From contig CAKJVC010000021.1 in NCBI GenBank assembly GCA_918026815.1, positions 496,001-560,000 of the forward strand: a DNA stretch of 64,000 bases. Direction: 5' to 3'. Positions 1 to 11,589 of this stretch are shown piece after piece (the first letter of the stretch is position 1; every line of letters begins with the position of its first letter). The notes beneath the pieces were generated by a model. The model saw only the letters and a list, made by a program, of their open reading frames with translations, was not told the DNA's origin and made no database searches. Origin of the DNA: Chalara sp. BL73. Its lineage: Eukaryota > Ascomycota > Leotiomycetes > Helotiales. The position numbers and the translations under genes are program-made.

Positions 1-2120
1 AGAGTCATGATGCGGGTGTTTTACGTGGTTCTGATCAGGTAGCAGTTGTGGCTGGGAGCGCCAGGTTTACGAAAGAGATATTAATACGTATGGGAAACTA
101 AAGAGTATTCTGTAGCACGGTTACGGCAGTGAAGCCCAGGTTCTAGAAGGGTGTCGGGGCCATTTGTATAAATATTCGCTTTTGGTTTAGGGCTAGATGC
201 CGACGGTTTAGGTCTAGCGTACCGAGTTCCACCAATCGCATATCCTCTCCCTGCCCCATACCACTTCCCCTTGAACTTCCATCCTAGTTCAATAGTTAAG
301 AAGCTCCCTCATCTCTACATACACACTGTTTGACCTTTTCCATTACACATTCGTCTTGCGTATGCTCGTGTTACCCACGTCTCCCTCTCAGCCCCTCTGG
401 TCCTCACTTCCAATTCTGCAACGATAATCTATCTAGGTATGATTTTGCATCCGGCTTCCTCATTCCAAGCGGACCCCTTCAACAAACTCTCTATACACGC
501 TCTCATGCATTCTCCTGTTTCCAACTCTGCAAGGTTCTCGACTAGCTTGCTAAGGGATAATAATAGCGTGTTCTGAGCAAGAGAGGGGGACTGGGAGAAG
601 CTGGTCCGAATCTTGTTAAAGCAGGAACTTAGGTAGAAGTTATATGCAACCCCTAGCTCTCCAATATAACATAAGATCAAACACAGCTCTTTAACTTAAA
701 CCCGAAAATTTGCTACAGCTTCATCTGAAGTATATGATATTCACCGGTCCTTCGGATCACCAAGGAATAATGAAGCTGCGGAATGAAAATCGCGATTTTG
801 ACTATCCTGCAATCGTTTGCTCATTAGATCGTCTTGCATCTAACGGAGTGTGCCGGTCAGAGGCTCTTCCACGCTGCTGCTGTAACGAATAGGTTGCCGA
901 TTCATCCAGGGCTAACAAAATCAGCCTCTTTAATCGGCAGTCCCGCGGTGGCCACGCAAGAATGGTCCTCTGTTGCGGACATGATATTGGAACCAATGAA
1001 TATTGAAGAGTAGATATTTCCTCTGAGGTTTAGTTATCATCATACTTAATCATCTTAACAAGTCTTCTCACCCAGTGTATAGCGCATCTTATCATCAAGT
1101 GGATAGGGACCCCGACCATTCGTCTGAAATCATCCTACCAACATATCATAGAATAAGGCAATGGCAGGATACATTGAATATGGTTCCCTGCCGATCCAAT
1201 TTACCTCTGACACTCAAGCCTCAATCCTGCATATGTTACTGTTCCTAAACTTCACCCGCTCCGTCCCTCGGTAATCGTTGTCTTTTGACTTGAAATGATC
1301 CCTAGCTCATGTAAGGCTTTTGATACGATAAGAAAGCTGAAGACGACAACTTAGCTCGGCGATTGAAAGCAAAGGCTCAGCTCAAAAGAAAGAGAGAAAA
1401 AAAGAGCTTGCAAAAACGGCAAAAGCTCTAGGAGAGAGCCGAAGGACCCACCACATCTACGAAACCTACAAGTACGCGAAATGTAAGTTTATCCTTTTAG
1501 TGCTCGCCAGCCCTGGAGGATCCCAGCCCCCTGCCGGGTTCCTTCGCAGAAGCTAGAGTCATAGTTCTTCATTTTTGGACTTTTGCCAGCGAGCGCTCGG
1601 AGTCCTGTTAGAATAGAATGGGTTGACTTAAGCGAGCTTCCCCCCTTCCCGAATCAGGTTTCTCTATAGTGACTGATATTACTTTTATTATGCTTTCATC
1701 TATAAGAATTTATAGTGTCTTATTATCTTGATTCATATGGAAAGGCTGACGTCAAGTCCTGAGAGAGGTGTTTTAAGTACCCTCATTTTTGCACTCCATC
1801 AGTAGTTCTAGTTCGGCTTACGGATTAAAATCCAATCTGTCTCGTCTGTATACGAAGAGAGCCTGAAGGGAGTGAGGCGAACTTGCTTTCACCAACCACC
1901 ACTCCAAGCTCAATTAGAGGTTAGGGTGTGTAACGCAACTACCTTAGGCCACCAGGTATTATTTGACTCGCCATTCCCCAAACCTGTTACTCAAGTCAGC
2001 AGTTCAACTCCCATATCATCAAAAGCAACACATAGGCAAAACGAAGTCGTATATGGCCCTTTGTGACGATTGTGACAGGTAAGCTACCGTTTATAAAGGT
2101 GCCTCACTTCGTACTAGCCG
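1..2120. other. Left-edge stretch without a recognisable gene
   Basis: Short open frames here (all under about 85 codons) overlap on both strands and show no family motif, signal peptide or believable splice structure. Around 1371-1440 the plus strand is rich in Lys/Arg codons (AAAGAAAGAGAG-type runs), a composition seen in the tails of some fungal DDE transposases, but nothing else supports an element there. I see no gene that I can defend. Confidence 0.5.
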
Positions 2121-3008
2121 GCCCTTAGACTGCCCCAATACCCCACCGACTGCTATACACTGCACATCCACGGATATGAAGGCATCTACGGTCATCTCGT
2201 AGAGGCCACCGTCAAGAGGTTTGCCTGGAACGAGCACTGGGCCGTGGATTATGATAAGAAGACTGTCACCTCGCGCCGCGACACCCGCGAATCATGACAG
2301 GAGTGTATCGACAAGACCCTGCTCTTGCAGCGGGAGAAGGGAACTTTTAATGTCCTGGAGAAGAGGACCGGCGAGCGGTTCCCCATATATGGACCCGACC
2401 GTGAACTCATCGTTGACCTCGAGCGCTCGGCGGCCGCACTTTTCGGCATTGTGACATACGGAGTCCAGCTCATTACGTACGTTGAAGATACCGAGGGCCA
2501 CAGATCAATCTGGGCTGCTCGTCAAGCGCCAACCAAGACTCTTTTCCCCAACCGCCTCGGCGCCACGGTGGGCGGAAGTCTGCCAGCGCGCGAAACGCCT
2601 CTTCAATGCCTGATCCGTGAGTCCCAAGAAGAGGCCAGCCTGCCGGCAGAGCTTGTCCGCAAGCACGCCAAACCCGTCGGCACTATCGCCTTTGTCACTG
2701 CATCGGACACCAAGACTACCAGCGGCGGCGAGGCGGGACTCATCCGGGCGGAAACGCAATTCGTGTACGACATGAAGGTCGACGCAAGTGTTGTTCCTAC
2801 ACCCTTTGATATGGAGGCCTCGGACATTAGCCTGTACCCTATCGATGAGATAAAGAAAGCACTGGATGATGGCGAGTTCACTCCGGGGAATGGATGCCTG
2901 ATGGTAGACTTCTTCATTCGGCATGGCTTAGTGACGTATGAGAATGAGGAGAGTTACATCCAGATCTTGTCGCGCTACCATCGATCGTTAGCGGCGGTCA
3001 CCATGTAA
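2121..3008 (+). pseudogene. Nudix hydrolase (DUF4743/thiamine-pyrophosphokinase-related type), interrupted by TGA
   Basis: The frame from about 2121 to the TAA at 3006-3008 encodes a Nudix protein. Its Nudix box is complete: the GSLPARE segment (Gx5E), seven residues, then REsqEEasL, close to 2571-2640. This subgroup (the fungal Nudix proteins with an N-terminal DUF4743 domain) probably acts on thiamine- or nucleotide-diphosphate-like substrates; that is family knowledge, not visible here. The N-terminal part (about 2151-2294: GYEGIYGHLVE, then FAWNEHW, then KKTVTS) aligns with the family but is separated from the box by an in-frame TGA at 2295-2297. No ATG lies in frame between that stop and the catalytic box. 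The spacing across the stop is normal for the family, so a single codon change (for example CGA to TGA) explains it better than a missing intron. A further stop at 2115 means the start is lost or lies in an upstream exon. The stretch is visibly richer in G+C than its flanks. It could still be a working gene if an unusual intron removes the stop. Confidence 0.65.
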
Positions 3009-5083
3009 AAAAAGGCAAGCTATGGTCTATCTAGCCTCGCCTACTACATCCATGATAAGTGCAACCTGTGGTTTTACCTTTTGTATTGTGTAAATCATTA
3101 TCAAGTATGGGAAGCCGGAGCACCGTTGCATATATGTGGTAGGTCAGCGAGCGTTGGGATGGTAGATTCTCTCTGCTCTGGCCATGGTAGAAATGAATAA
3201 CCAAATGACTAACTATACTAGATCTGCCAGACCTGCCTCATCGCTTCCTTCGCCATCGGTACTAATGTTCGTCGCATCTAATCCCCTCTTGCTCATTCTC
3301 TATATCGAAATAGCTATCGATGTTTGGCCCATCGGTATTGGAGGGGGAGGGTCTTGGTGTTGGTTGTCGACACCGTGTATCGATTTGAACTATCGAAAGA
3401 GGAAGTGAGGCGATGACAAGCAAAGCGGATCGTCACTATTCTCCGAAAAGCTGTCTATATCATCATAGTTCGCGATATCGGCCTCGTCGCCGCTATCTTC
3501 AAACAAGCTATCCGCACCATCGTCGGTAGCGATATCTAAGCCGTCATCCGAAGAGTCGTACTCACCGGGTCGAGACATAGAGGAGCATTCGAAGGTATCG
3601 TAGAATTAGGAGGTGTGGTAGCAAGCACGCTAATACTGGGGGATGTATAAGGAGGTTAACAACAACGCCGTCTTGGATACTGTACAAGAAGATCGCCCTC
3701 GTGCGTTTCTCTGTTTTCGTTATACCTTCTTGTACCTTTGGTTGCTGAGCGTAGGATAACAATGCTCATGCAAACGGAGACGCCAGTTACGTTGCACAAC
3801 CAACCTAGCGATACGACAGATCTCGTGAAAGCTCCATGCGTAACTAAGGAGGATGAGAAGTCCAGAAAGAAAAAGGAACGTATATAAATAGGTGAAAGTT
3901 GAAGAGAGCTTTGAGAAGGTGGAAGAGGGAAGAGGACAAGGAAAGAGGCATCATATCGAGGTCTAAATATATTGTGGATGTGAAATTGGATGGCATGAAA
4001 ATGATGCTGGGTCATGTCCCTCAGAAAATTTGATGGTCGAGGTCGGGAGGGATTGAAGGCGGAAACTGGAATTGAGGGAGGGCAGGCCGCTCGAAAGATT
4101 GTGCATTAGGCAGGTTGTTTTAGGTGGTTGGTGCCTCGCTATTATCGTACTGCAAGGTGTAGGGTTATTGCAACGCTAGTTAGTAACCATGATATTGTAA
4201 AATAGAGTAATCTTGAAAGAGGAAGCCCGTTTCGTAGGCAGATGGCCGTCGAAATCTCGCAGATAACAGCAAGGATGTGGCAGCATAGATACCTTCGCTT
4301 AGATACTTGGGATTGGGATCATTGATGTGCAAAACTGGAGGGGACAAACAATTAGATCGGAGATGTGGTTGGGGCCGATTTTTCTCTGGGAATTGTGGGA
4401 TCATGTTGATTGATGAGGCGTAGACTAACGACCCTGAAGTTAGAAAATCTATCCCTGAACAGAAAGTACGTTAAAAATCTCCCTCTTATGACAATATGCA
4501 CCGTTCCGATCCATTCCATCACATAAGTCAGCGATTGATGGAATTTGGAGCACGGAGGAGAGAGACTACTTCTCGCTACCACCAGATTTTGGTGAACATT
4601 TCTACTTAGATTTGAGGACAGGTCGACGGGGTTTACAATCCCAGACACCACTCACCAAGGGGAAAAGCGCAGAGACAAAGTAAGAATGAGGAAGATTCAC
4701 ACGCACATGATCTAGAAATCAAGATGGGGCCAGCCGGATGATAGAGGCACTAGCTAAGTCGGTTTATAATTCAACCATCTAAACACTCATAGCGCGCCGC
4801 AAAGCTTGGGGTCTTTAGAAAAAACTTCATTAAACTCATATACTTGGCGGTCAACTGCATCAACAAGCCATTATGAGCACTGGGAAAAGGCCAGTGCTCT
4901 ATCATCGTCATAAAGTCAACACATACAACATATGGTCGACTAGCAAATCAAATAGCAAAACAAGCAAGAAACAGACCAGCAACCCCAGGCTGAGATCCTG
5001 AAGCCGCTCCCGATCCATCAGCTGAAGCCGAAGCCATACTCCTTCGCTCATAACACCGAACCTGAAACCAACAAAAATAGAGA
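3009..5083. other. Mostly empty intergenic region
   Basis: Apart from an acidic open frame listed separately, I see no gene here. Small frames on the minus strand near 3656-4015 and 4180-4651 are hydrophobic or low complexity and carry no motif. The right end is presumably the 3' flank of the AIM34-like gene. Confidence 0.4.
3390..3578 (-). CDS. Hypothetical acidic Asp/Ser-rich peptide (doubtful)
   Basis: An ATG at 3578-3576 opens a 62-codon frame very rich in Asp, Ser and Glu, with loosely repeated units (SLFEDSGDEAD, DSFSENSDD). Further downstream on the same strand, between about 3390 and 3230, other frames also carry acidic, Pro/Asn-rich stretches, so this may be one degraded or multi-intron gene rather than a complete peptide. 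A GTGAGT donor-like sequence lies at codons 5-7. I recognise no family. It may equally be chance or the remains of a larger acidic protein. Confidence 0.2.
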   Translation of the reverse strand: MSRPGEYDSSDDGLDIATDDGADSLFEDSGDEADIANYDDIDSFSENSDDPLCLSSPHFLFR

Positions 5084-5879
5084 TTAGGCGGCTTTCGGGC
5101 CAGATCCCTTGGGGCCAAAGACGTCATCCACAACACCTTCCCACAATTGCTTTAAAGCACCAGGCTCTTTCAACTCTGCGATAGGCTCAACAACAGACTT
5201 AAAATAAGCAGTGGGTGTGTGCGTGAATCCTGCAGTAAGCTGACCGATGTCAACATCCAGGCCATCATTTCCCACAACTTCAGACATGATTGTTGGAAGG
5301 ACAGTCTCAGGATGCGCAGCAACAATCGAGATCTCTGATCTGGGCAATGCTTCATCGGTTGCCTCGGCTGCGTGAGCGGAGTTGGCAGATCTATCCGGAG
5401 TGTAGTTATCGGGCAGAAGAGGAACACGGAGCTTCGCGAAGGGGTTCCCTGCAGCGGGCTCTGGAACTTCTGGCATAAAGAAGAAGTCGATAGTAGATGC
5501 ATCGTGGGCGGTCTCTTTGGGTGCTGAGGTACGGAAACCTTGCATCAACGGGATTCTCCTCGTCGGTGGAGCAGGTCTATGACCGCTGTGGAAGTCCGCT
5601 CGAGAGGATACATCGTGAGCGGTAAGGCGATCAATAAGCTGTGGATATTGTTAGCAGGCGGGAATTGATATGATCATCGGGAGCGTCAAGTACCTCGAGC
5701 TTGCTCCCATTACTATTCAGTTGCCTTTTGCTACACTCATGCCTCAACTCGGAAAGTTTGCGGGGTAAGTATACGGAGACATGTCTGCTCTGGTCGAGCA
5801 TGCCAGATGAACGGGCACTGGAGCTCATACGCCGGATAGCATGGCTAATCTTTGTGACAGGAGGGGTAACGCGAGACAT
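5084..5879 (-). CDS. Mitochondrial SAP-domain protein, AIM34-like
   Basis: Two exons: 5879-5694 and 5638-5084, separated by a 55-nt GT..AG intron, giving 246 residues. The N-terminus (MSRVTPPVTKISHAIRRMSS) is basic, amphipathic and free of acids, as expected of a mitochondrial presequence. A SAP motif follows at about residues 45-75 (LSELRHECSKRQL, then the intron junction restores SKLE-LIDRL). Further on, TIDFFFMPEVPEP resembles the conserved block after the SAP domain in yeast Aim34. Aim34 (altered inheritance of mitochondria) is mitochondrial; SAP domains often bind nucleic acid, so a link to mitochondrial DNA is possible but inferred. The in-frame upstream sequence has no better start. 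The family assignment comes from the SAP motif plus presequence and the FFFMP block. Confidence 0.72.
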
Positions 5880-6094
5880 TGCAGATAATTGAAGGGTAAT
5901 TGATGTGAAGGGGAAGGGAGATGTGTGGACTTGGAAGACTGATAGGTAGCTCGAGGTATGTGAAAGAGGAACAGGCACTTCAAGCACGGGTGAGGGCGGG
6001 AACAAGTAGAAGGATAGAGGGTTGGAATAGGTGGAAAGCGAAAAAGGGGTGGGTGGAAGGGAGGTCTGGGGCAGAAGAGAAGAAGGCAGATTTG

Positions 6095-6120
6095 TGATGA
6101 TGATGATGATGATGATGATG
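6095..6120. repeat. Trinucleotide microsatellite (GAT)8
   Basis: Eight perfect GAT units run from 6096 to 6119, about 215 bp upstream of the AIM34-like start codon. Read on that gene's strand the repeat is (ATC)n. It lies outside coding sequence. Confidence 0.95.
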
Positions 6121-6705
6121 TGCTGACTTTGTGTATGGAAGGTAGGGATATAGGAATTGTTGAGCTGTGGAATGGTTTGATATTGGACTCGACCTTATCC
6201 CAAACAGAAACAGGCGGAGCTAGTGTGGGGAAGATGCGATCAAACTCCCCCTGTCAGCACCCTGTAATAACCACCCCGGCCCCCTCCTCAACGCTCACCC
6301 GGCGATCCAGCAGTAGCTACGGAGAGCCATGCACAGCCAACCAGCACCACACCGCTTCCCTCCTCCAGCATCTGCGGGCTCGGACACCGAAAAAACATGC
6401 ATCACCTTCAAATACTTGGTGTACTGTATCAGATGGCCTGCTGTACAGAAAACCATTTGTAATCTTGATAATTAACTCCGATATAGGCATCATCAATCTG
6501 TCTGTGTTCGCATACTAGGCTCAACAAATCAGTCCTGTCCCGTATTCAAAAAAAGGCTTCTCCTTCTTCTGCTTTGTCCCGGCCCAGGTTTCCAGAAATT
6601 AAAAAGCTTTCACTACCGGCTCGCAGGGATCACATCAATTGCTTGGCGCATCATACCCCTGGCTATCCCTCCCCAAGACAGACGAAGGCAAAAGCCACCC
6701 AAAAG

Positions 6706-6725
6706 AGATGAGATGAGATGAGATG
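6706..6725. repeat. Pentanucleotide repeat (AGATG)4
   Basis: Four perfect AGATG units in noncoding sequence. Confidence 0.9.
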
Positions 6726-7327
6726 TGGTGATAAGAAGCTGTTGACATCAACAAATCTAACCAGCTTCCATTCCACAGTTGTCAGTCCTCATCAAGAAGC
6801 TATCCAAAGGCTCTTAGAAATCTTTTCTCGGTAAGATATTGGGATGGAGCAGTTCTGGAACGACATCGAGCAAGGAAGATCACTACAACATGTGTGCCCC
6901 TCACACGCAAGAAACATGGGTGCTTGCTCAAAGACCGGAATGCTTCCCAGTCATCTTTCATTAGGTATCCCAGAGAGTCATCTTGTGAGAATCTCCTCGG
7001 CGGATGCTCCTATATTGATAATGCGATGCCACAGGCATCATGCTCCTTTCATCCATCATGCCACAGGTACAATATGTACAGCCAAATGATCCATGAGGTC
7101 CCTCCAAACGCCGCGCCAAGTGCAACAGACGAGTTCACTATTCCAGACATTATCCTCAGCCGCGCAACCAAATGCTCCAAATAAGACGAGCCAACGCGGT
7201 ACTCCGATGCTCTTTCTAGGTCCTAGATCTCTCTGCCACTTTTTGGTGCTGATCTTGATTTTGTTCCTCCCTGAGACACTTGGGTATCTCATAATATCTG
7301 ACAAAGGAAAATGTAGTTCGAGTACTC

Positions 7328-8702
7328 TCAGTCCGACTTCCAGTGTTCTGTGAAAGAGCCGTGGCCATCAATATCATCGTTGCCAAGGTAGAGCTCTAAA
7401 GAGTATAGCGCCATGGTGGCCACGACGTTGATCCAGCGCCAGACGTTGCCGCCAGTGTCTCCGCCCTGCATCGCCCACCACTCGCTTCCGTTTGTCTCTG
7501 ATGATGTAGTGGAGAAGTGCTGCATCAACAATGAAGTATAGACTGCTATGAGGATAGATGGACTAAACCAGCTAAGCAGTCCCAAGATCTTGCCGGCTCC
7601 ATCACTATCTTCGAGGCTTGGCTCCTGAGACAATGCTCGGGCGCCGGACTCCCTAACAGCGGGAATGATCCTTGTAGCAGAGTAAAAGACGAATATTCTA
7701 TATGCCAAGGAAATAATAATAGAAGGTGTTATTGTTTGGAAGGCCGCCCAAAGGAAGGTAAATCCGGAATGCACGGCAGAAGGTAATGTGCTCAGAACGT
7801 ACACGAGCGTTGAGTATGAGGCCATGATGATTGGTGGCAGTGGCGGGAAGTCAGGTTGTGCTGAGGGTGCCGGGTTTTCCTGCGGCGTCGTCGGCAGGTA
7901 ATCCGTAAAGATTTGGTAGATGCACAATACCACGTAAGCAAAGAGCAAGGAACTCTCCACCGGATTGCCTCGGCCGCTTCCAATACCCCAGGCACAAAGG
8001 AAAACTGCACAAGTGATGGTAACCCCTATCAGTGTGGCATCCACGTTGCCAACTTCTGGGAAGTTGGTTATTCTCCATAAGAAGTAAACGGAGCTAGATA
8101 TGATTGAGGCTGAAAGCACAAGCAAGCCAATCTGTAAAAGGATTTTTAGCAAGTTTGTGCCAGGAAAAATAAGGATTCCTTACCATCCAGGTGTCACTAC
8201 GGCCACGGTTCACAAGCCATCTTGTGATTTGCCCAGCAGCTTGTATCAACAGCAAGCTGCAGAATCCTTCGGCAAGCTGGAAAAAGGGTGTTGAATATCT
8301 GAGGAGCTTGTCCCAGGTGCCGATAGTCAAAAATTCGACCAGACCTCCGGAGCCAAATATCCATTCCCATGTACTTGCGTACTGAGCCCTCTTTCCGTTG
8401 AACGTCCTAGCGACCCAATCCCCACTGTTGTTGGCATCTACCGCAAACCGGTTCATGCTCCATATAAGAAGCACTGGCATAACTACCCATTGCGATAGCC
8501 CTGTGAGCTTAACAAAAAACCATCTTATTCTTGACCTGTCTGGTGTCGCAAGCTTGATCGTTGATAGGAAGAAGTAGAAGTAAAAGAGGCTGAGGGAGAA
8601 TGCCAGGCCACATTCTCTTCCTCCCACATCAAAAGCTATAGGTATTGAGAGTATTATCGAGAGGAGGAAGATGGTGGAGGATATGACACGAAAGATCCAC
8701 AT
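7328..8702 (-). CDS. ICE2: ER membrane protein ICE2
   Basis: Two exons, 8702-8184 and 8131-7328, with a 52-nt intron (GTAAGG..TTACAG), give 440 residues. The ATG at 8702 is chosen because the frame further upstream has no ATG. The protein is hydrophobic almost throughout, with roughly eight to ten predicted membrane segments, and begins with the family-typical pattern of an initial hydrophobic stretch followed by FDVGGRECGL. Length fits fungal ICE2 (yeast Ice2 is 491). In yeast Ice2 sits in the cortical ER, shapes ER inheritance, and tunes phospholipid and diacylglycerol use by holding back the Nem1-Spo7/Pah1 pathway; the same role is inferred here. It is transcribed divergently from MYG1, about 830 bp apart. 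Confidence 0.88.
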
Positions 8703-9532
8703 CTGGCGCAATGGGCGCCGAGCGTGCTTAGAGCCCGCCCAGCTATCACAGTGCCAAAGTTATCCAGTCTTCTAGTATGGTCGTCGTGGAAAGCACAGGG
8801 GCTTATAGACGCGTTCGATGGTGTGCGAAAACCCGTCTGGTGCAGTGCAACTGTTCCAATACCTCCAACTCCAGAGGCCGGATATTCCTTGTCAGGCAAT
8901 CAAGGCTCTTCCGGTCACCATCAATAGTAGAAAGTCGTCTAGGAGGTCGGGCTTGCGACTTTTGTGACGCCAGCTCGAAAATTTGAGGAATGAACGGTCT
9001 TGGATGTGACACCTATGAAGCTGCAGATATTGCGTGCCTTGTGCCAGAAACCCTATGGCACAACCTGAAGGTGTGTTGCACCAATACAGTTTGTGTCGCG
9101 TGCAAGGAAGGTGGGACTAGGGTCCGATAACAAATTTATCAGGCCTTGCTTTTTTAGGGCCAGACGACGTCAAACCTGATGTTCAGATCCTAAAGTTCTG
9201 TTAGCCTGAAGCATTCTCTTTCGGTCGATGCATCTATTCACCAGAAATTCAGAGACAACATCGAAGCAAGGGTTGAACAGGCAAGATGGCATGAACAACA
9301 GGACAGTACATGCAAATAAATAATTCATAAATTGGAGGTTAATGTTCAGATTAGATCTGGCAGGCGGTACCCGAAGACTAAAGGCAGACTAGCTCACCGC
9401 CTGATTGATTAAGCTCAGCAAACTGCCGCCATCCCACCAGATGTGGGACTGAAAAACTATAGGCAAGTAAATAAATCAGAAAAGCAAGACTCGACATTAT
9501 TTGCTGTGGCAAACCGATCTTCCACTTTTTGA
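8703..9532. other. Divergent promoter region ICE2/MYG1
   Basis: About 830 bp between two divergent start codons. I see no distinct gene and no motif that I can assign; small overlapping frames at 8724-9012 are chance. Confidence 0.5.
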
Positions 9533-10664
9533 ATGATCCGTAGCATAACCAGAATGGCAGATCAAGCAGCAAAACGTTTGAAAACCTCCCACATCAGCAT
9601 TGGAACGCACAATGGTCACTTCCACGCTGATGAGGCATTGGCTGTTTACATGCTTCGTCTCCTCCCTACCTACAAAGACTCACAGCTTGTGCGAACCAGA
9701 GACCCAGCGGTTCTTGAGACTTGTCACACAGTCGTTGATGTAGGGGGCGTCTATGATGCATCAGTTCACCGATACGACCATCATCAGCGCACATTTGACA
9801 CCACCTTTCCGAATCGTCCCACAAAGCTCTCGTCTGCTGGTTTGGTCTACATGCACTTTGGCAAGGCTATCATTGCGCAGCAGTTGGGAAAGTCAGAAGA
9901 TGCGAAGGAGGTTGAGATACTTTGGGAGAAGGTCTATGAAAACTTTGTTGAGGCTGTGGATGCTAACGATAATGGCATCTCAGTCTATGACCCCAAAGGC
10001 ATTGCGGCGGCAGGACTGGAGAAAAGATTCAGAGATGGCGGAAATTCATTGGGAGCCATGGTCTCAAGACTGAACCCAAACTGGAATGATCCTACCCCGT
10101 CGGATCCTGCTGAAGCACAAGAGTTTGAGGATGAGAAATTCGAGGTTGCTAGCACTAGAATGGGTGAAGAGTTTTCGCGGGACTTGGAGTACTATACAAA
10201 GGCGTGGTTACCAGCTAGAGATATCGTTCACCAGGCATATGCAAAGCGGCTAGAGTATGATCCATCAGGACGAACATTAGTATTTGCCGGGCAATCTGTA
10301 CCTTGGAAGGATCACTTGTATGAACTCGAGGCGACTAACCCAAGTGATGCTCTGGTTCAATACGTGCTATATCCGGAAAAGCAAACGCCAGACTCGAAGT
10401 GGAGGATCCAAGCAGTGCCTGTCAACAAGGATTCTTTTGAAAGCAGGAAACCATTGTAAGTAACAAAGAAGATAAGTTTATTGCCGGCTGGATTTGCTAA
10501 CAGATACTTCTAGACCTGAAGCTTGGAGAGGGGTAAGAGACGACAAGTTGGACGAGGTCACAGGTATTCCAGGAGGAGTATTCGTCCACGCAGCTGGATT
10601 TATTGGTGGAAACAAGACTTTTGATGGAGCCATTGCTATGGCTAGAAAAGCATTGGATTTGTAA
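9533..10664 (+). CDS. MYG1: MYG1 exonuclease (UPF0160, DHH-like)
   Basis: Exon 1 is 9533-10455 and exon 2 10514-10664, separated by a 58-nt intron (GTAAGT..TTCTAG); the product is 357 residues. Family motifs are all present: GTHNGHFHADEALA near the N-terminus, VDVGGVYD, HRYDHHQRTF, AVDANDNG, and PEAWRGV and HAAGFIGG near the C-terminus. Human MYG1 is a 3'-5' RNA exonuclease working in nucleus and mitochondria; the fungal protein is assumed equivalent. Two starts are possible: ATG 9533 and ATG 9554 (MADQAAKRL). The first adds seven residues with two arginines and could favour mitochondrial import, the second would give a nuclear/cytosolic form; use of both would match the dual location known for MYG1. 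Confidence 0.93.
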
Positions 10665-11064
10665 CAGTAGAAAAAAACAGCAGTAAAGATTTGCAAGTAA
10701 ATCGATAGCCAATGCATGAAATATAGAGGCTAGTATGCATGCATAGATTGATGAACATGGTATGAATTTTCAACTCACTAACCAAGAGTAAACTTATAAT
10801 ACAATTTTTTTTTTTAGAAACGCAAGGAGCGCTACTTGATAAATGAAAGATATAAGGACGCTGTAAAGCACACTAAGCCGCGCAAGGTATCGACTGTGGT
10901 TGATTGAAAAGTATCGCCTCGAAGGTGCTGCAATAGCAAGATATACATCGAAAAAGTTTCCATCCCAGCCCAAAGCCTTAAACGCCAGCCGTCATCATCG
11001 TTATCGATAGGACCCCGCACCCAACGCGCAGCATATCACCGCTACCCTTCCCCACCTCTCTCAC
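10665..11064. other. Intergenic spacer between convergent MYG1 and endosulfine genes
   Basis: 3' flanks of two convergent genes. It holds a T-run of 14 at about 10802-10815 and nothing else I can name. Confidence 0.6.
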
Positions 11065-11589
11065 TCATCTTCTGATAGGAATTCCGTCCTTCGCCGGCGG
11101 AGGACTAATGCTATCATTCCGCTTATTCGTAACATCCTCCAGCTCATCAATGCTAGTCTCCCGGTTCAAGAAGCTGCTCTCCTTCACAGGGCTACCATTT
11201 TGTAAGCTGGTCTGGTGGATGCTGGGATGGAGATTGCCGTTGCCGCTAACGCCCTGGCTGCTATTGTTGACGCCCGGCGAGGACAAGTGTGGGATGTTCT
11301 CTGGGAGAGGATGCTCGCTACCAACACTGCCGGTGTCGACGGAGCCGGCCTTCCCTGCCTTGGAGAGTGCGTAGTCACCGGAGTCGAAGTACTTGCGCTC
11401 CTTCAGGTGCTTTGCGAGATGGTCGGATTTGGAAGGGAGCTTGCCGTAGAGACGGAACAGCCTCTGCTCATCTGGGGAGAGTGACTGGGGCATTTGATCA
11501 GTGTTCTGGCCGGAGGTAAGTGGCAGGTTAGAGAGTAGATTACGTACGCTGATGTCCACCTTGTTTTGTTTGTGAGGGTTGAGAGACAT
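11065..11589 (-). CDS. Endosulfine family protein (Igo1/Igo2 type)
   Basis: An ATG at 11589 opens 174 codons that contain the endosulfine core: FRLYGKLPSK followed by RKYFDSGDYALSKAGK. The Ser of FDSGDY is the site that Greatwall-type kinases (Rim15 in yeast) phosphorylate, turning the protein into an inhibitor of PP2A-B55; it links TORC1 signalling and quiescence. Codons 15-28 look like a 42-nt intron in frame (11547-11506, GTACGTAAT..CCGGCCAG, with a CTAAC branch sequence). If spliced, exons are 11589-11548 and 11505-11065 and the product is 160 residues, which fits the compact N-terminus of other fungal endosulfines better. The C-terminal half is low complexity and Ser/Asn/Pro rich. The gene is convergent with MYG1. 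Confidence 0.9.
   Translation of the reverse strand: MSLNPHKQNKVDISVRNLLSNLPLTSGQNTDQMPQSLSPDEQRLFRLYGKLPSKSDHLAKHLKERKYFDSGDYALSKAGKAGSVDTGSVGSEHPLPENIPHLSSPGVNNSSQGVSGNGNLHPSIHQTSLQNGSPVKESSFLNRETSIDELEDVTNKRNDSISPPPAKDGIPIRR

Larger units (their letters stand above)
5880..7327. other. Intergenic region between AIM34-like and ICE2
   Basis: Upstream flank of the AIM34-like gene and downstream flank of ICE2, both on the minus strand. Two simple repeats (listed separately) lie here. Plus-strand frames at 6120-6518 and 6844-7353 show no motif, and I take them as chance. Confidence 0.5.

Noticed and set aside
1371..1480. Lys/Arg-rich coding-like stretch resembling a transposase tail
   Set aside because: Only composition supports it; no catalytic motif, inverted repeats or target duplication were seen nearby.
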